Source: Streptomyces sp. GKU 895 (GTDB lineage Bacteria; Actinomycetota; Actinomycetes; Streptomycetales; Streptomycetaceae). Taken from it: a stretch of 64,000 nt of DNA. The stretch spans positions 62,001 to 126,000 of the forward strand of contig MWJO01000003.1 of NCBI GenBank assembly GCA_002027195.1, read 5' to 3'. This document shows, piece by piece, positions 37,110 to 45,971 of the stretch (position 1 is the first letter of the stretch; every line of letters starts with the position of its first letter). Position numbers and translations under genes: made by a program. The notes beneath the pieces were generated by a model. It worked only from the letters and a program-made list of their open reading frames with translations. It had not been told where the DNA came from and searched no databases.

Positions 37110-38202
37110 TCAGAGGTGGTAGGCGTACTCGGTGAACTCCCAGTCGGTGACGTGCCGCCCGAAGCGTTCGAGCTCATCGCGCTTGTAGGTGAGGAAGGAC
37201 GTGGTGAAGTCCTTGCCGAGCAGATCGGTCAGGGCGGTGTCCGCCTCCAGCGCGTCGAGCGCGGCCGACAGACTGTGGGGCAGCAGGGCGGCACGGGAGG
37301 TGTCGTAGCCGTAGCCCTCCAGCGGGGCGGGCGGTTCCTCGCCGGCCTGGACGCCGAGCAGCGCGGCGGCGATCGTGCCGGCGATCAGCAGGTACGGGTT
37401 GGCGCTCGCGTCGCCGAGCCGCAGTTCCAGCCGCGCCCCGCCGCCGCGTTCCGGCGGGATGCGGACCATGGCGCTGCGGTTGTCGAGCCCCCAGTCGATG
37501 AGCCAGGGCGCGAGGGTGTCCGGGCCGAAGCGCTTGTAGGAGTTCACGGTGGGGTTGGCCAGGGCCGCGAGCGCGGGCGCGTGGGCGAGAATGCCCGCGA
37601 TGGCGTGCCGGGCCGTGGCGGACAGGCCGTAGGAGCGGCCGGGTCGTCGAAGGCGTTGTCGCCGTCGGCGTCGTTGCAGGACAGGTGGAGGTGGAAGCCG
37701 GAGCCGCCCGCGTCGCCGAACGGCTTGGCCATGAAGGTGGCGAGGTTGCCCTCCTTGCGGGCCAGTTCCTTGACGGCCGCCTTGAAGCGGAAGGCGCGGT
37801 CGGCGGCGTCGAGGGCGGCGGAATGGGTCAGGTTGATCTCGTACTGGCCGCCGTCGAACTCGTGGTTGCCGGTGACGACACCGAGCCCCAGGTCGCGCAG
37901 CGCCCGCAGCGTGCGCAGCAGGTGGTTGTCGGGGTCGGCGCGCAGGCCCGCGGTGTAGACGGCGCCGGCGGCCTCCGGTGAGCGGCGCCAGCCGGTGGGC
38001 GAGCCGGGGGCGGCCTCCAGCAGGAAGTACTCCAGCTCGGGGCCGACCACGGGGCGCAGCCCCTGCTCGGCGCAGCGGGCCAGAACGGTGCGGAGCAGGT
38101 CGCGGGAGGACTCGGGTGCCGGGGCACCGGTCGCCGGGTCGGTGACCTCGCCGAGACAGGTGGCGACACCGGGCTCCCAGGGCAGGACGGCGAGGGTGGA
38201 CA
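37110..38202 (-). pseudogene. Glutamine synthetase-like enzyme (GlnA-related), 5'-truncated and frameshifted
   Basis: Encodes most of a GlnA-type ATP-dependent ligase: VGPELEYFLLE, GNHEFDGGQYEINL, GSGFHLHLS, NSYKRFGPDTLAPW and the arginine loop RIPPERGGGARLELRLGD. Two faults exist. A base is missing near 37634-37640 (GCCGCTCC for GCCGGCTCC), which a sequencing error could explain. The first 70 or so residues are also absent: recognisable sequence begins at LSTLAVLPWEPG near 38202 and what lies upstream is the back half of an acyl-CoA synthetase on the other strand. Related enzymes ligate glutamate to polyamines, ethanolamine or similar amines; which one cannot be said. Confidence 0.8.
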
Positions 38203-38210
38203 GGCGATAG

Positions 38211-38809
38211 GGGAGCTGGTCAACCGGGCGCCGAACCCCTTCGAGGGCTACTGGCGCAACCCGGAGGCGGAGCAGGAGCGGCGCAGGAACGGCTGGTACT
38301 GGACCGGTGACCTCTTCTGCCGGGACGCCGACGGATTCCTGTACTTCGCGGGCCGCGCGGACGACCGCATCCGGGTCGACGGGGAGAACCTGGCCGCCGC
38401 GATGATCGAGAACATCCTCGCGCGCTACGAGGGGGCCGGCGCCGTCGCGGTGTACGCGGTGCCGGATCCGGTGACCGGCGACCAGGTGATGGCGACGCTG
38501 GCGGGAAGCTTCGACGCGTCGGGCTTCACGGCCTTCCTGTCCGCCCAGCCCGACCTGGGCACGAAGATGGCACCCCGGTTCGTACGGGTCGTGGACCGGA
38601 TGCCGGTGACGGCCACGAACAAGATCCACCGAGCCCTGTTGAGACGGGAGGGCGTCCACTGCGAGGACCCGGTGTGGTGGCGCCCCCCGGGCGAGACGAC
38701 CTACCGCCCCCTGACCCGGGCCGACCCGCACAACATGGAAGGGCCTCCCGCTCCCACGAGAGGCCCTTCAGGAGTGCGCCGCCAGGGACTCGAACCCCGG
38801 ACCCGCTGA
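38211..38809 (+). pseudogene. Acyl-CoA synthetase (AMP-binding family), C-terminal fragment
   Basis: Encodes only the last third of an adenylate-forming fatty-acyl-CoA ligase: GYWRNPEAE, WYWTGDLFCRDADGFLYFAGRADDRIRVDGENL, then PRFVRVVDRMPVTATNKIHR with the catalytic Lys. The N-terminal 350 or so residues, including the P-loop, are gone. The fragment starts at GELVNRAPNPFEGYW next to the truncated glutamine synthetase. The frame runs through the hairpin at 38738-38769 and stops inside the antisense of the tRNA gene, so the native C-terminus is probably also disturbed or the stop has shifted. Confidence 0.75.
38738..38769 (-). terminator. Terminator of the tRNA-Lys gene
   Basis: Inverted repeat GAAGGGCCTC (38738-38747) and GAGGCCCTTC (38760-38769), loop 12 nt, 6 bp past the tRNA 3' end. 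It may serve the opposite strand as well. Confidence 0.7.
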
Positions 38810-38848
38810 TTAAGAGTCAGCTGCTCTAACCAACTGAGCTAGCGGCGC
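38776..38848 (-). tRNA. tRNA-Lys (anticodon CTT)
   Basis: A 73-nt cloverleaf on the minus strand: acceptor GCGCCGC/GCGGCGC, D arm GCTC/GAGC, anticodon stem GCTGA/TCAGC with loop CTCTTAA (anticodon CTT, reading AAG), and T arm with TTCGAGT. CCA is not encoded. It is identical to the copy at 52119-52191. Confidence 0.97.
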
Positions 38849-38947
38849 ATGACCCTCGCCGACCTCGGGTTTTGTTCCCTCGGCTGGCGACAGAGAAAAT
38901 ACTACCTGGTCCCGAGGGGTGCTTCTGACCACTGTTGGGTAGGGGGC

Positions 38948-39706
38948 TCAGATGGCCAGGCTGAGCAGGACCGGGGCCGCGTTGCGGTTCAGGGCGTCCG
39001 CCGCCTGACGGAGCCGGTGGGCGTGCTCGACCGGGAGCGAGAGGGCCAGGCAGCCCACCGACGATCCGGCGGTGATGGGGACGGCCGCGCAGACCGTGCC
39101 CACCGCGTACTCCTGGAGGTCGAGGTGGGGGACGGTGGGCGGCTGGGACTCCAGACGGGACAGCAGGAGCTTGTCGCTGGTGATGGTCCGGGAGGTGAGG
39201 CGGGCCATCTTGTGCCGGGACAGGTGGTCGCGCCGGCTGTTGTGGTCCAGCTGGCCCAGCAGGCTCTTGCCGATCGCCGTCGCGTGGGCCGAGTAGCGGA
39301 AGTCCACCCACTCGTTCACCACCGGCATCGTCGGGCCGTCGGCGTACTGGGCGATCCGCACCTCTCCGTCGACGTACCGGCTCAAGTACACGGCCGCGCC
39401 GACCGAGTCGCGCAGCCGGTCCAGCGTGCGCTGGAGCGTCTCGCGCAGCGCCTGGTCACGGTCATGGGCGGAGCCGAGGCGGGTCAGGGCGTCGCCCGTG
39501 ACATACGCGCCGTCGGCGACCTGCTCGACGTAGCCCTCGCGGCGCAGCATGCGAAGGAGGGTGGTCAGCCGCTCCGGGTCGATGCTGGTGTGCCGGGCGA
39601 GCTGGGCGTCGGTGATTCCGGTGGTGTGCCGCGCCACCGCCTCCAGGACGCGCAGCGCGTCCTGGGCGGAGTGGTACGGCGCGGTCGGCTCGTGCTTCAG
39701 CGCCAC
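38948..39706 (-). CDS. IclR-family transcriptional regulator
   Basis: A 252-residue regulator with an N-terminal winged HTH (DALRVLEAVARHTTGITDAQLARHTSIDPERL, about 15-75) and a C-terminal GAF-like IclR effector domain (SAHATAIGKSLLGQL, VGTVCAAVPITAGSSVGCLALSLP). The GTG at 39706 follows AGGGGGAACCACC. It lies 220 bp downstream of, and is transcribed in the same direction as, the ehu transporter operon; the intervening region carries a large nested palindrome. It probably controls the importer and the amide/racemase genes beyond it (inference from position). Confidence 0.88.
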   Translation of the reverse strand: MALKHEPTAPYHSAQDALRVLEAVARHTTGITDAQLARHTSIDPERLTTLLRMLRREGYVEQVADGAYVTGDALTRLGSAHDRDQALRETLQRTLDRLRDSVGAAVYLSRYVDGEVRIAQYADGPTMPVVNEWVDFRYSAHATAIGKSLLGQLDHNSRRDHLSRHKMARLTSRTITSDKLLLSRLESQPPTVPHLDLQEYAVGTVCAAVPITAGSSVGCLALSLPVEHAHRLRQAADALNRNAAPVLLSLAI

Positions 39707-39833
39707 GGTGGTTCCCCCTGCGCTCGCTAAGTCGCTCTACAGTTGGGCCGTAATCCGGACAGCGATCCCTACCACGATAACGGGCAAGAGGCTTGAAGTG
39801 AGGGCCTGTTGACGAGATTCCATCCCTCTCAGC

Positions 39834-39882
39834 AGGGGCGCTGACCCGCTGGCATATGCCAAAGTCAAGACCCAGCGCCCCT
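39834..39882. promoter_or_regulatory. Nested inverted repeat between ehuA and the iclR-type gene
   Basis: Outer arms AGGGGCGCTG (39834-39843) and CAGCGCCCCT (39873-39882) enclose a perfect 12-bp palindrome TGGCATATGCCA (39850-39861). The outer arms could be the ehu operon terminator; the inner palindrome looks like an operator and recurs at 52869. Confidence 0.5.
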
Positions 39883-39915
39883 ACCTCGCGCATCGACGCC
39901 TTCACAAGGTGTAAT

Positions 39916-39928
39916 TGACCTTTGGTCA
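39916..39928. promoter_or_regulatory. Inverted repeat TGACC-TTT-GGTCA at the end of ehuA
   Basis: A perfect 5-bp dyad with a 3-bp spacer that overlaps the ehuA stop codon. It could bind the neighbouring IclR regulator; this is a guess from position and symmetry. Confidence 0.3.
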
Positions 39929-40711
39929 GAGCACCGCGCTCAGGAATTCCCGGGTACGGTCCTGCTCCGGCTCGCTGAAGATCTTCTCCGGCGCCCCAGC
40001 CTCGATGATCCGCCCCGAGTCGAACATCAGGACCTGGTCCGAGATGTCCCGGGCGAAGTTCATCTCGTGGGTCACACAGAGCATCGTGATGTCGGTGCTG
40101 CGGGCGATGTCCCGCAGCACGTCGAGGACGCCCGCGACCAGCTCCGGGTCCAGCGCCGAGGTCACCTCGTCGAGCAGCAGCACCTGCGGCCGCATCGCCA
40201 GCGCCCGCGCGATCGCGACCCGCTGCTGCTGGCCGCCGGACAGCTGCGCCGGATAGGCGTCGCACTTGTCGGCCAGGCCGACCATGTCGAGCAGTTCGCG
40301 GGCGCGCTCCTCCGCCTCGTCCTTGGCCAGGCCGAGCACCGTGACGGGGGCCTCGGTGATGTTTCTCAGCACCGGCATGTTCGGGAACAGGTTGAACTGC
40401 TGGAACACCATGCCGATCTTCTTGCGGACCTCGCGGACCTCCTTGTCGGAGGCCGGGAAGAGGCGCTGTCCGTCGACGGTGATGGTGCCCTCGTCCGGCT
40501 TCGTCAGGGTCATCAGCAGCCGGAGGATCGTGGTCTTGCCCGATCCGGACGGCCCGATGAGGGTGACGTGCTTGCCGGCCTCGACGGAGAAGTCGAGATG
40601 GTCGAGGACGGTGTTGTCGCCGAACCGCTTGGTGACCTGGTCGAGCCGGATCAGCTCGCCGGTACCGCGCTGGTCGAGGGGGCTGTTCTCGGGCTGTATG
40701 TCAGTGGACAA
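39926..40711 (-). CDS. ehuA: Amino-acid/ectoine ABC transporter ATPase (EhuA-like)
   Basis: ATPase of a polar amino acid-type importer, 261 residues. Walker A is GPSGSGKTT, the signature LSGGQQQRVAIARAL, Walker B VLLLDEVTSALDPE and the switch His CVTHEMNFA. It is the last gene of a four-gene operon with order binding protein, permease, permease, ATPase, overlapping the preceding permease by 11 bp. The assignment to ectoine/hydroxyectoine rests on the binding protein at 42082; GlnQ-like ATPases are not specific on their own. Confidence 0.85.
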   Translation of the reverse strand: MSTDIQPENSPLDQRGTGELIRLDQVTKRFGDNTVLDHLDFSVEAGKHVTLIGPSGSGKTTILRLLMTLTKPDEGTITVDGQRLFPASDKEVREVRKKIGMVFQQFNLFPNMPVLRNITEAPVTVLGLAKDEAEERARELLDMVGLADKCDAYPAQLSGGQQQRVAIARALAMRPQVLLLDEVTSALDPELVAGVLDVLRDIARSTDITMLCVTHEMNFARDISDQVLMFDSGRIIEAGAPEKIFSEPEQDRTREFLSAVL

Positions 40712-41351
40712 GACGTCGCTCCAGGGCTCGCATGAGGAGGGAGGCCAGATAGGAGATGAGGATGAAGGCCACGCCGATCACGGTCAGGGGCTCGGTGAAC
40801 TGGAAGTGCTCCTGGGAGAAGAGCCGCGCCTGCCCGAGCATGTCGAGGACGGTGATCGCCATCAGCAGCGGCGTGTCCTTGAGCATCGCGATCACGTAGT
40901 TGCCGAGCGCGGGCACGACCCGGCGGATCGCCTGCGGCAGGATCACCACCCGCCAGGTCCGGGCGACCGGCAGGTTCAGCGCCGTCGCGGCCTCCCACTG
41001 GCCGGCGGGCACCGCCTCGATGCCGGCCCGGTAGACCTGCATGGTGTACGTCGAGTAGTGCAGGCCGATCGCGAAGACGCCGGTGGTCAGTGCGGAGAAC
41101 GTGAAGCCCCACTCGGGCAGCACGTAGAAGAGGAAGAACAGCTGCACCAGCAGCGGCGTGTTCCGCACGAACTCGGTGACCGCGCCCACCGGCCAGGTCA
41201 CCCACCGGGTCGGCGCCCGCATCAGCAGCGCCCACACCAGGCCGAGCACGAAGGAGATCACCGAGCCGAGGGCCAGCGCCTGCAGGGTGACCAGCAGACC
41301 GTCCCAGAACTGCGGCATGAAGTCGCCGACCGCTGACCAGTCCCACTTCAT
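40701..41351 (-). CDS. ehuD: ABC transporter permease (EhuD-like)
   Basis: A 216-residue His/Glu/Gln-type permease with about five hydrophobic helices and the EAA-loop region GQWEAATALNLPVARTWRVVILPQAIRRVVPALGN (given in part), which docks with the ATPase. The ATG at 41351 overlaps the ehuC-like stop by 4 bp (ATGA). It forms a heterodimeric channel with the next permease. Confidence 0.83.
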   Translation of the reverse strand: MKWDWSAVGDFMPQFWDGLLVTLQALALGSVISFVLGLVWALLMRAPTRWVTWPVGAVTEFVRNTPLLVQLFFLFYVLPEWGFTFSALTTGVFAIGLHYSTYTMQVYRAGIEAVPAGQWEAATALNLPVARTWRVVILPQAIRRVVPALGNYVIAMLKDTPLLMAITVLDMLGQARLFSQEHFQFTEPLTVIGVAFILISYLASLLMRALERRLVH

Positions 41352-42085
41352 CCGAGAACACCTCCCGAGGACGAGGCGCCGACGCCGGTCGTCTCGGCAC
41401 GCTTGAGTTCCTGCTGCGGGGAGATCCCGCCCGTCGGCTTCCTGCCGACGCCCGCCTTCAGCCGCTTCTCCAGACCGCGCATCACCCGGGTGAGGGCGAA
41501 GGCGATCACGAAGTAGATGACCAGCAGATACGTGTAGATCTCCGCGCTCTCCTGCAGCGCAAGGCGTACCAGGTTGCCGCTGAACGCGAGATCACCCATG
41601 CCCATGATCGACACCAGGGCGGTGCCCTTGAGCAGCTCGATCAGCAGGTTGGAGAACGGCGGGATCATCTCCGGCACCGCCTGCGGCAGCAGGATCAGCT
41701 TCAACCGCTGCCAGGGCGTGAAGCTGAGCGCGATCCCGCCCTCCTGCTGCGCCGGGTCGACCGCGGTGAGGGCCCCGCGCACGATCTCCGAGCCGTAGGC
41801 GCCGTACGTCAGCCCGAGCGCCAGCGTGCCCGCCCACAGCGGGACCAGCTGCCAGCCGAACGCGGGCGGCAGTACGAAGAACACCCAGAAGATCATGACG
41901 AGGGCCGAGGTCCCGCGGAACACCTCGGTGTAGAAGCCGGCGAGGAAGCGCACGATCCACAGCCGGTGGGTGCGCGCGATGCCGACCACGAAGGAGACGG
42001 CTCCCGCCAGCAGCGCGCTCAGGAAGAGCAGCTGGACGGTGACCCACACGCCCTTGAGGACCAGTTCCCACAGTCCTGAAGTCAT
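41348..42085 (-). CDS. ehuC: ABC transporter permease (EhuC-like)
   Basis: A 245-residue partner permease of the same class, with the EAA-type loop AQQEGGIALSFTPWQRLKLILLPQAVPEMIPPF (in part) and about five membrane helices. A C-terminal tail of about 35 residues rich in Gly, Ser and Lys extends beyond the usual family length. The ATG overlaps the binding-protein stop by 4 bp. Confidence 0.83.
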   Translation of the reverse strand: MTSGLWELVLKGVWVTVQLLFLSALLAGAVSFVVGIARTHRLWIVRFLAGFYTEVFRGTSALVMIFWVFFVLPPAFGWQLVPLWAGTLALGLTYGAYGSEIVRGALTAVDPAQQEGGIALSFTPWQRLKLILLPQAVPEMIPPFSNLLIELLKGTALVSIMGMGDLAFSGNLVRLALQESAEIYTYLLVIYFVIAFALTRVMRGLEKRLKAGVGRKPTGGISPQQELKRAETTGVGASSSGGVLG

Positions 42086-42987
42086 CCGCCGCAGAGCTCC
42101 TTCGCCGTGAGGTCCGTCATCTCGGCCTTCGTGAATCCGAAGGGCCGCAGGATGCGGAACAGCTCCCCGCTCTTCTTCAGCTTGCGCAGCTCGACGTTGA
42201 AGGCGTCCCGCAGCCTGGTCTCGGTGTGCCGGAAGGCGAACGCGCCGCCGTCCACATGCGGTTTGCCGTCCACGAGCGGCGCGAAGGCCTTGGTGGCCTC
42301 GGCCTTGGCGGACTTCTTCACCACCTCACGGGTGGTGAGCGCCGTACCGGCGAACACGTCGGCCCGGCCCGCCTCCACGGCGTTCAGCCCGGCGACCTGG
42401 TCCGGCACGATCAGGATGTCGCTCTCCTTGTACCCCGCGTCCACGGCGTACTGGATCTCGGCGTACCCGGTCCCGGTGGCGAACTTGGCCTTCTTCTCGA
42501 CGACGTCCTGGTAGGTGTGCAGCCCCTTCGGGTTGCCCTTCCTGACGATGAAGGAGTCGAGCATCTGGTAGTCCGGGTCGGCGAAGATGACCTGCTCACA
42601 CCGCTCAGGGTTGACGTACATGCCGGCGGCGACGACGTCGAACTGCTGGGAGTTGAGCCCCGGGATGAGCGAGCCGAACTCGGTCGGCACCGGCTGGACC
42701 CGGTCCACGCCCAGCCGTTTGAAGATCGCCTTGGCCAGCTCGGGCGCCTCGCCGGTCAGTTCGCCGTTCTTGTCGATGTAGCCGAACGGGATCTCACCGG
42801 CGATACCGAGCCGCACCACCCCCGCCGCCCGCATCCGGTCCAGCAGATCACCGCCGTCCGTCGTCGAGGCCGTGGCCACCCGCGTGCAGCCGGCGGCCCC
42901 CAGCGCACCGAGCGCCGCCACCCCCGCGAGCAGCGATCGGCGGGTGGTTCCGGGTGTGTGTTTCTCGTTCCCTATTGGTGGAGCCAT
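42082..42987 (-). CDS. ehuB: ABC transporter substrate-binding lipoprotein, ectoine/hydroxyectoine type (EhuB-like)
   Basis: A 301-residue family 3 solute-binding protein. It carries a Tat-like lipoprotein signal (TRRSLLAG ... LGAAGC, Cys at about residue 33). The mature part has GIAGEIPFGYIDKNGELTGEAPELAKAIFKRLG (in part) and FDVVAAGMYVNPERCEQVIFADPDY, features I associate with EhuB, the ectoine/hydroxyectoine binder. The ATG at 42987 is preferred over one eight codons upstream because the Tat signal then has normal length. Other ectoine-catabolic genes (doeA/eutD, doeB) are absent here, so related compatible solutes or cyclic amino-acid derivatives are possible ligands. It starts 47 bp from the divergent DUF3830 gene. 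Confidence 0.8.
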   Translation of the reverse strand: MAPPIGNEKHTPGTTRRSLLAGVAALGALGAAGCTRVATASTTDGGDLLDRMRAAGVVRLGIAGEIPFGYIDKNGELTGEAPELAKAIFKRLGVDRVQPVPTEFGSLIPGLNSQQFDVVAAGMYVNPERCEQVIFADPDYQMLDSFIVRKGNPKGLHTYQDVVEKKAKFATGTGYAEIQYAVDAGYKESDILIVPDQVAGLNAVEAGRADVFAGTALTTREVVKKSAKAEATKAFAPLVDGKPHVDGGAFAFRHTETRLRDAFNVELRKLKKSGELFRILRPFGFTKAEMTDLTAKELCGG

Positions 42988-43034
42988 GGCGGCGCGGCTA
43001 CCCGACCGCATGCGATGTATGCACCATGGATCGC

Positions 43035-43529
43035 ATGGCTGACCGTTACATAGAAGTCTCGCTGGTCAAGCGGGGAATCAGCGTCACGGCAAAGCTGCTG
43101 GACGACCGCGCGCCGCTGACCTGCGCGGCTGTCTGGGAAGCGCTTCCGCTCGCCGGTGACGTCTACCACGCGAAGTACGCCCGCAACGAGATCTACGCCC
43201 TCTTCCCACCCTTCGCCTCCACAGAACCTCCCCTGGAGAACCCGACTGTCACCCCCATCCCCGGCGACCTCTGCTACTTCTCCTTCGCCGGGACCGAACT
43301 GGGCACCACGTCCTACGGCTACGACCGCGAGGTCCGCGCCGGCACCACCCTCGTCGACCTGGCCCTCTTCTACGAGCGCAACAACCTCCTCCTCAACGGT
43401 GACGTGGGCTGGGTTCCCGGCATCGTCTGGGGGCAGGTGACGGAGGGGCTGGAGCGGATGGCCGAGGCCTGCAACGACCTCTGGCGGACGGGAGCGGCCG
43501 GGGAGACCCTCAGTTTCCGGAGGGCGTGA
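43035..43529 (+). CDS. DUF3830-family protein (cyclophilin-like fold)
   Basis: A 164-residue protein of the DUF3830 family. The conserved parts are the N-terminal IEVSLVKRGISVTAKLLDDRAPLTCAAVWEALP (in part), the KYARNEIYALFPPF segment and PGDLCYFSF. No enzymatic function is established; members commonly lie beside amidase, racemase and hydantoin-type genes. ATGs at 43026 and 43035 are both possible. It is divergent from the importer operon, so it shares its control region, and its 3' end overlaps that of the amidase gene by 20 bp. Confidence 0.8.
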   Translation: MADRYIEVSLVKRGISVTAKLLDDRAPLTCAAVWEALPLAGDVYHAKYARNEIYALFPPFASTEPPLENPTVTPIPGDLCYFSFAGTELGTTSYGYDREVRAGTTLVDLALFYERNNLLLNGDVGWVPGIVWGQVTEGLERMAEACNDLWRTGAAGETLSFRRA

Positions 43530-44895
43530 AGCCGTCCAGGGCGTGCGCCGCCCGCAGCACCAGATCGTCCCGGTGCCGGGCGGCCACGAGCTGGAGTCCC
43601 ACCGGCAGCCCGTCGCCGTCCACCCCGACCGGGACGGACGCGGCCGGCTGCTGGGTCATGTTGAACGGGTAGGTGAACGGCGTCCACCCCGTCCACCGCC
43701 GGTAACCCGAACCCTTCGGCACCTCGGCGCCCGCCTCGAACGCCGTGACCGGCAGGGTGGGCGTCACCAGCAGGTCGTACGACTCGTGGAAGCGGCCCAT
43801 CCGGCGGCCGAGGTCCATGCGGACATCGACGGCTGCGAGATAGTCCAGCGCGCTGTAGCGCGCGCCGAGCCCGCAGATCTCCCGCAGTCCGGGATCGAGC
43901 AACTCCCGCTGGTGCGGCCCGAACTGCTGGGTCACCCGGGCCGCCCCGCTGAACCACAGGGTGTGGAAGGCGTCCACCGGGTCGGCGAAGTCCGGGTCGG
44001 CCTCCTCGACATAGGCACCGAGCCGCGCCAGCTCCTCGACACCGCGCCGGACCGCCGCCGCGACGCCCGGCTGCACCCGGACCTGCCCGCCGAAGGAGGG
44101 GGAGTAGGCGATGCGCAGACCGCGGACGCCCTCCTGGAGAACCTCCCGGTAGGACACGGCACTCGGCCCCTGCGCCGACCAGTCCCGGGCGTCCGGCGTC
44201 CCGATGACGTCCAGCAGCAGCGCCGCGTCCGCCGCGTCCCGGGTCATCGGCCCGACATGGGCGAGGGTCCCGAACGCGCTCGCCGGGTACAGCGGCACCC
44301 TGCCGTACGTCGGCTTCAGCGCGAAGATCCCGCAGAACGCGGCCGGGATGCGGACGCTGCCGCCCCCGTCCGTGCCGAGCGCGAGGGGGCCCGCGCCGAG
44401 GGCCACGGCCGCCGCGGCGCCGCCGCTGGAGCCGCCCGCGGTGCGGGTGGGGTCGTGCGGGTTGCGGGTGACGCCGGACAGCGGCGAGTCCGTGACGCCC
44501 TTCCAGCCGAACTCCGGGGTGGTGGTCTTGCCGAGGAACACGGCACCCTGCTCCCGGAGCCGGGCGACGGACGGCGCGTCCTCGTCCCAACCGCCCTTCT
44601 CCGGCAGCGCCTTCGATCCCTTCAGGGTCGGCGAGCCGCGCATCAGCAGGATGTCCTTCACCGTGACCGGGACCCCGTCCACCAGCCCGGCCGGCTCACC
44701 GCGCCGCCACCGGTCCGCCGACTCCCGCGCCTGCGCGAGCGCCTCCTCGGCGGTCAGCCGCACGAACGCGTTCACCTCCGGCTGGATCTCCTCGGCCCGC
44801 TCCAGCGCCGCCCGGGTCACCTCCACCGGGCTGAACTCGCCCTTGCGGTACCCCTCGACGAGTTCCACGGCGCCGAGTGCGGTGAGGTCCCTCAT
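43510..44895 (-). CDS. Amidase (amidase-signature family)
   Basis: A 461-residue amide hydrolase with the complete Ser-cisSer-Lys triad: VKD Lys near residue 75, GGSSGGAAAAVA and GTDGGGSVRIPAAF. It probably deaminates or opens an amide produced from the imported solute. The ATG at 44895 with a GGGGGTG site is preferred to a GTG-like start 12 codons upstream. It lies 13 bp after the hydroxyacid dehydrogenase gene on the same strand, so the two are likely co-transcribed. Substrate unknown. Confidence 0.88.
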   Translation of the reverse strand: MRDLTALGAVELVEGYRKGEFSPVEVTRAALERAEEIQPEVNAFVRLTAEEALAQARESADRWRRGEPAGLVDGVPVTVKDILLMRGSPTLKGSKALPEKGGWDEDAPSVARLREQGAVFLGKTTTPEFGWKGVTDSPLSGVTRNPHDPTRTAGGSSGGAAAAVALGAGPLALGTDGGGSVRIPAAFCGIFALKPTYGRVPLYPASAFGTLAHVGPMTRDAADAALLLDVIGTPDARDWSAQGPSAVSYREVLQEGVRGLRIAYSPSFGGQVRVQPGVAAAVRRGVEELARLGAYVEEADPDFADPVDAFHTLWFSGAARVTQQFGPHQRELLDPGLREICGLGARYSALDYLAAVDVRMDLGRRMGRFHESYDLLVTPTLPVTAFEAGAEVPKGSGYRRWTGWTPFTYPFNMTQQPAASVPVGVDGDGLPVGLQLVAARHRDDLVLRAAHALDGFTPSGN

Positions 44896-44908
44896 GCACA
44901 CCCCCAGG

Positions 44909-45857
44909 TCAGTGTCCGGGTACGTATCCACGCTTCTTGTCGACCACGTTCAGCAGTGGCTTGCCCGCCTCCCACCGCTCGTACAACTGAAGGAACTGCG
45001 CCCCGAGTTCATCCCGCCAGCCCACCGTGTCCCCGCTCATGTGCGGGGACACGATCAGGTCGGGCACCTGCCACAACGGGCTGTCGGGGCCCAGGGGTTC
45101 GTGCTCGAAGACGTCCAGGGCGGCGCCCGCGATCCACCGGCGCCGGAGCGCCTCGGCCAGCGCGTCCTCGACGACCAGGCCGCCCCGCCCGATGTTGACG
45201 AACCGCGCCGACGGCTGCATCACCCCGAACCGCCGGGCGTCGAACATGCCGTACGTCTGCTCGGTCAGCGGAGCGGCCGCGATGATCCAGTCGGCGCGGG
45301 CGATCAGCCGGTCGAGATCGTCGGGACCGTGGACGCCGGTGCGCGGAGTGCGGCCGACCAGCGCCGTCGTCACCTCAAGTGCCTTGAGCGTGCGGGCGAT
45401 CGTCCGACCGATGGGCCCGGAGCCGACGACCACGGCCCGCGTCCCGGCGACCCGGCGGGACTCCCGGTGCCGCCAGACGCCCTCATGCTGGTACTCCAAG
45501 GTCCTCGGCAGATCCTTCGCCATCGCCAGGACGAGGGCCGCGACGTACTCGGCGATCGGCTGGTCGAAGATCCCGCGCGCGTTGGTCACCACCGTGTCGG
45601 ACGCGGCGAGTTCGGGGCACATCAGATGGTCCACGCCCGCGCTCGCCGTGTGCACCCAGCGCGGCCGCGGACCCTCGCCGGGCCAGGCGTGCCGTACGGC
45701 GTGCGAGGTGAAGTCCCACACCAGCAGCACATCGGCGGACGGCAGCCGCTCGGCCAGCGTCGACGCGTCCGCGTGCTCGACGCGGGCGCGACCGGTGAGG
45801 CGGCCGAGGCGGGGGGAGGGGATCGGCGTCCAGGACGAGGAGGGTGGGGGAGGTCAT
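44909..45857 (-). pseudogene. D-isomer-specific 2-hydroxyacid dehydrogenase, frameshifted near the N-terminus
   Basis: About 315 residues when repaired, an NAD(P)H-dependent 2-hydroxyacid dehydrogenase (GHRA/glyoxylate-reductase-like). Visible parts are the hinge SAGVDHLMCPEL, the nucleotide loop VVGSGPIGRTIA, VNIGRGGLVVEDALAEAL with the catalytic Arg region, DVFEHEPL and the late catalytic SPHMSGD. The ATG at 45857 opens MTSPTLLVLDADP, then the frame changes at the G6 run 45811-45816. Removing one G gives RLGRLTGRARVEHADASTLAERL and a continuous protein. It pairs with the amidase gene. Confidence 0.85.
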
Positions 45858-45971
45858 GCGAAGCCGTTCCTCCACGGGCGTCTGACATGCGCGGATTGAC
45901 CACGCTCGCACCCGAACCTACCTTCGTCAACACGGGCGCGCGCACGGTCCGTTGTCCCCCCGTCTCTCACC

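Noticed and set aside
43006..43020. Seventh copy of the fucose dyad (CCGCAT-GCG-ATGTAT) between ehuB and the DUF3830 gene
   Set aside because: Only three of six left-arm bases agree with the set, and no fucose gene is near; likely coincidence, although the position in a divergent promoter is suggestive.
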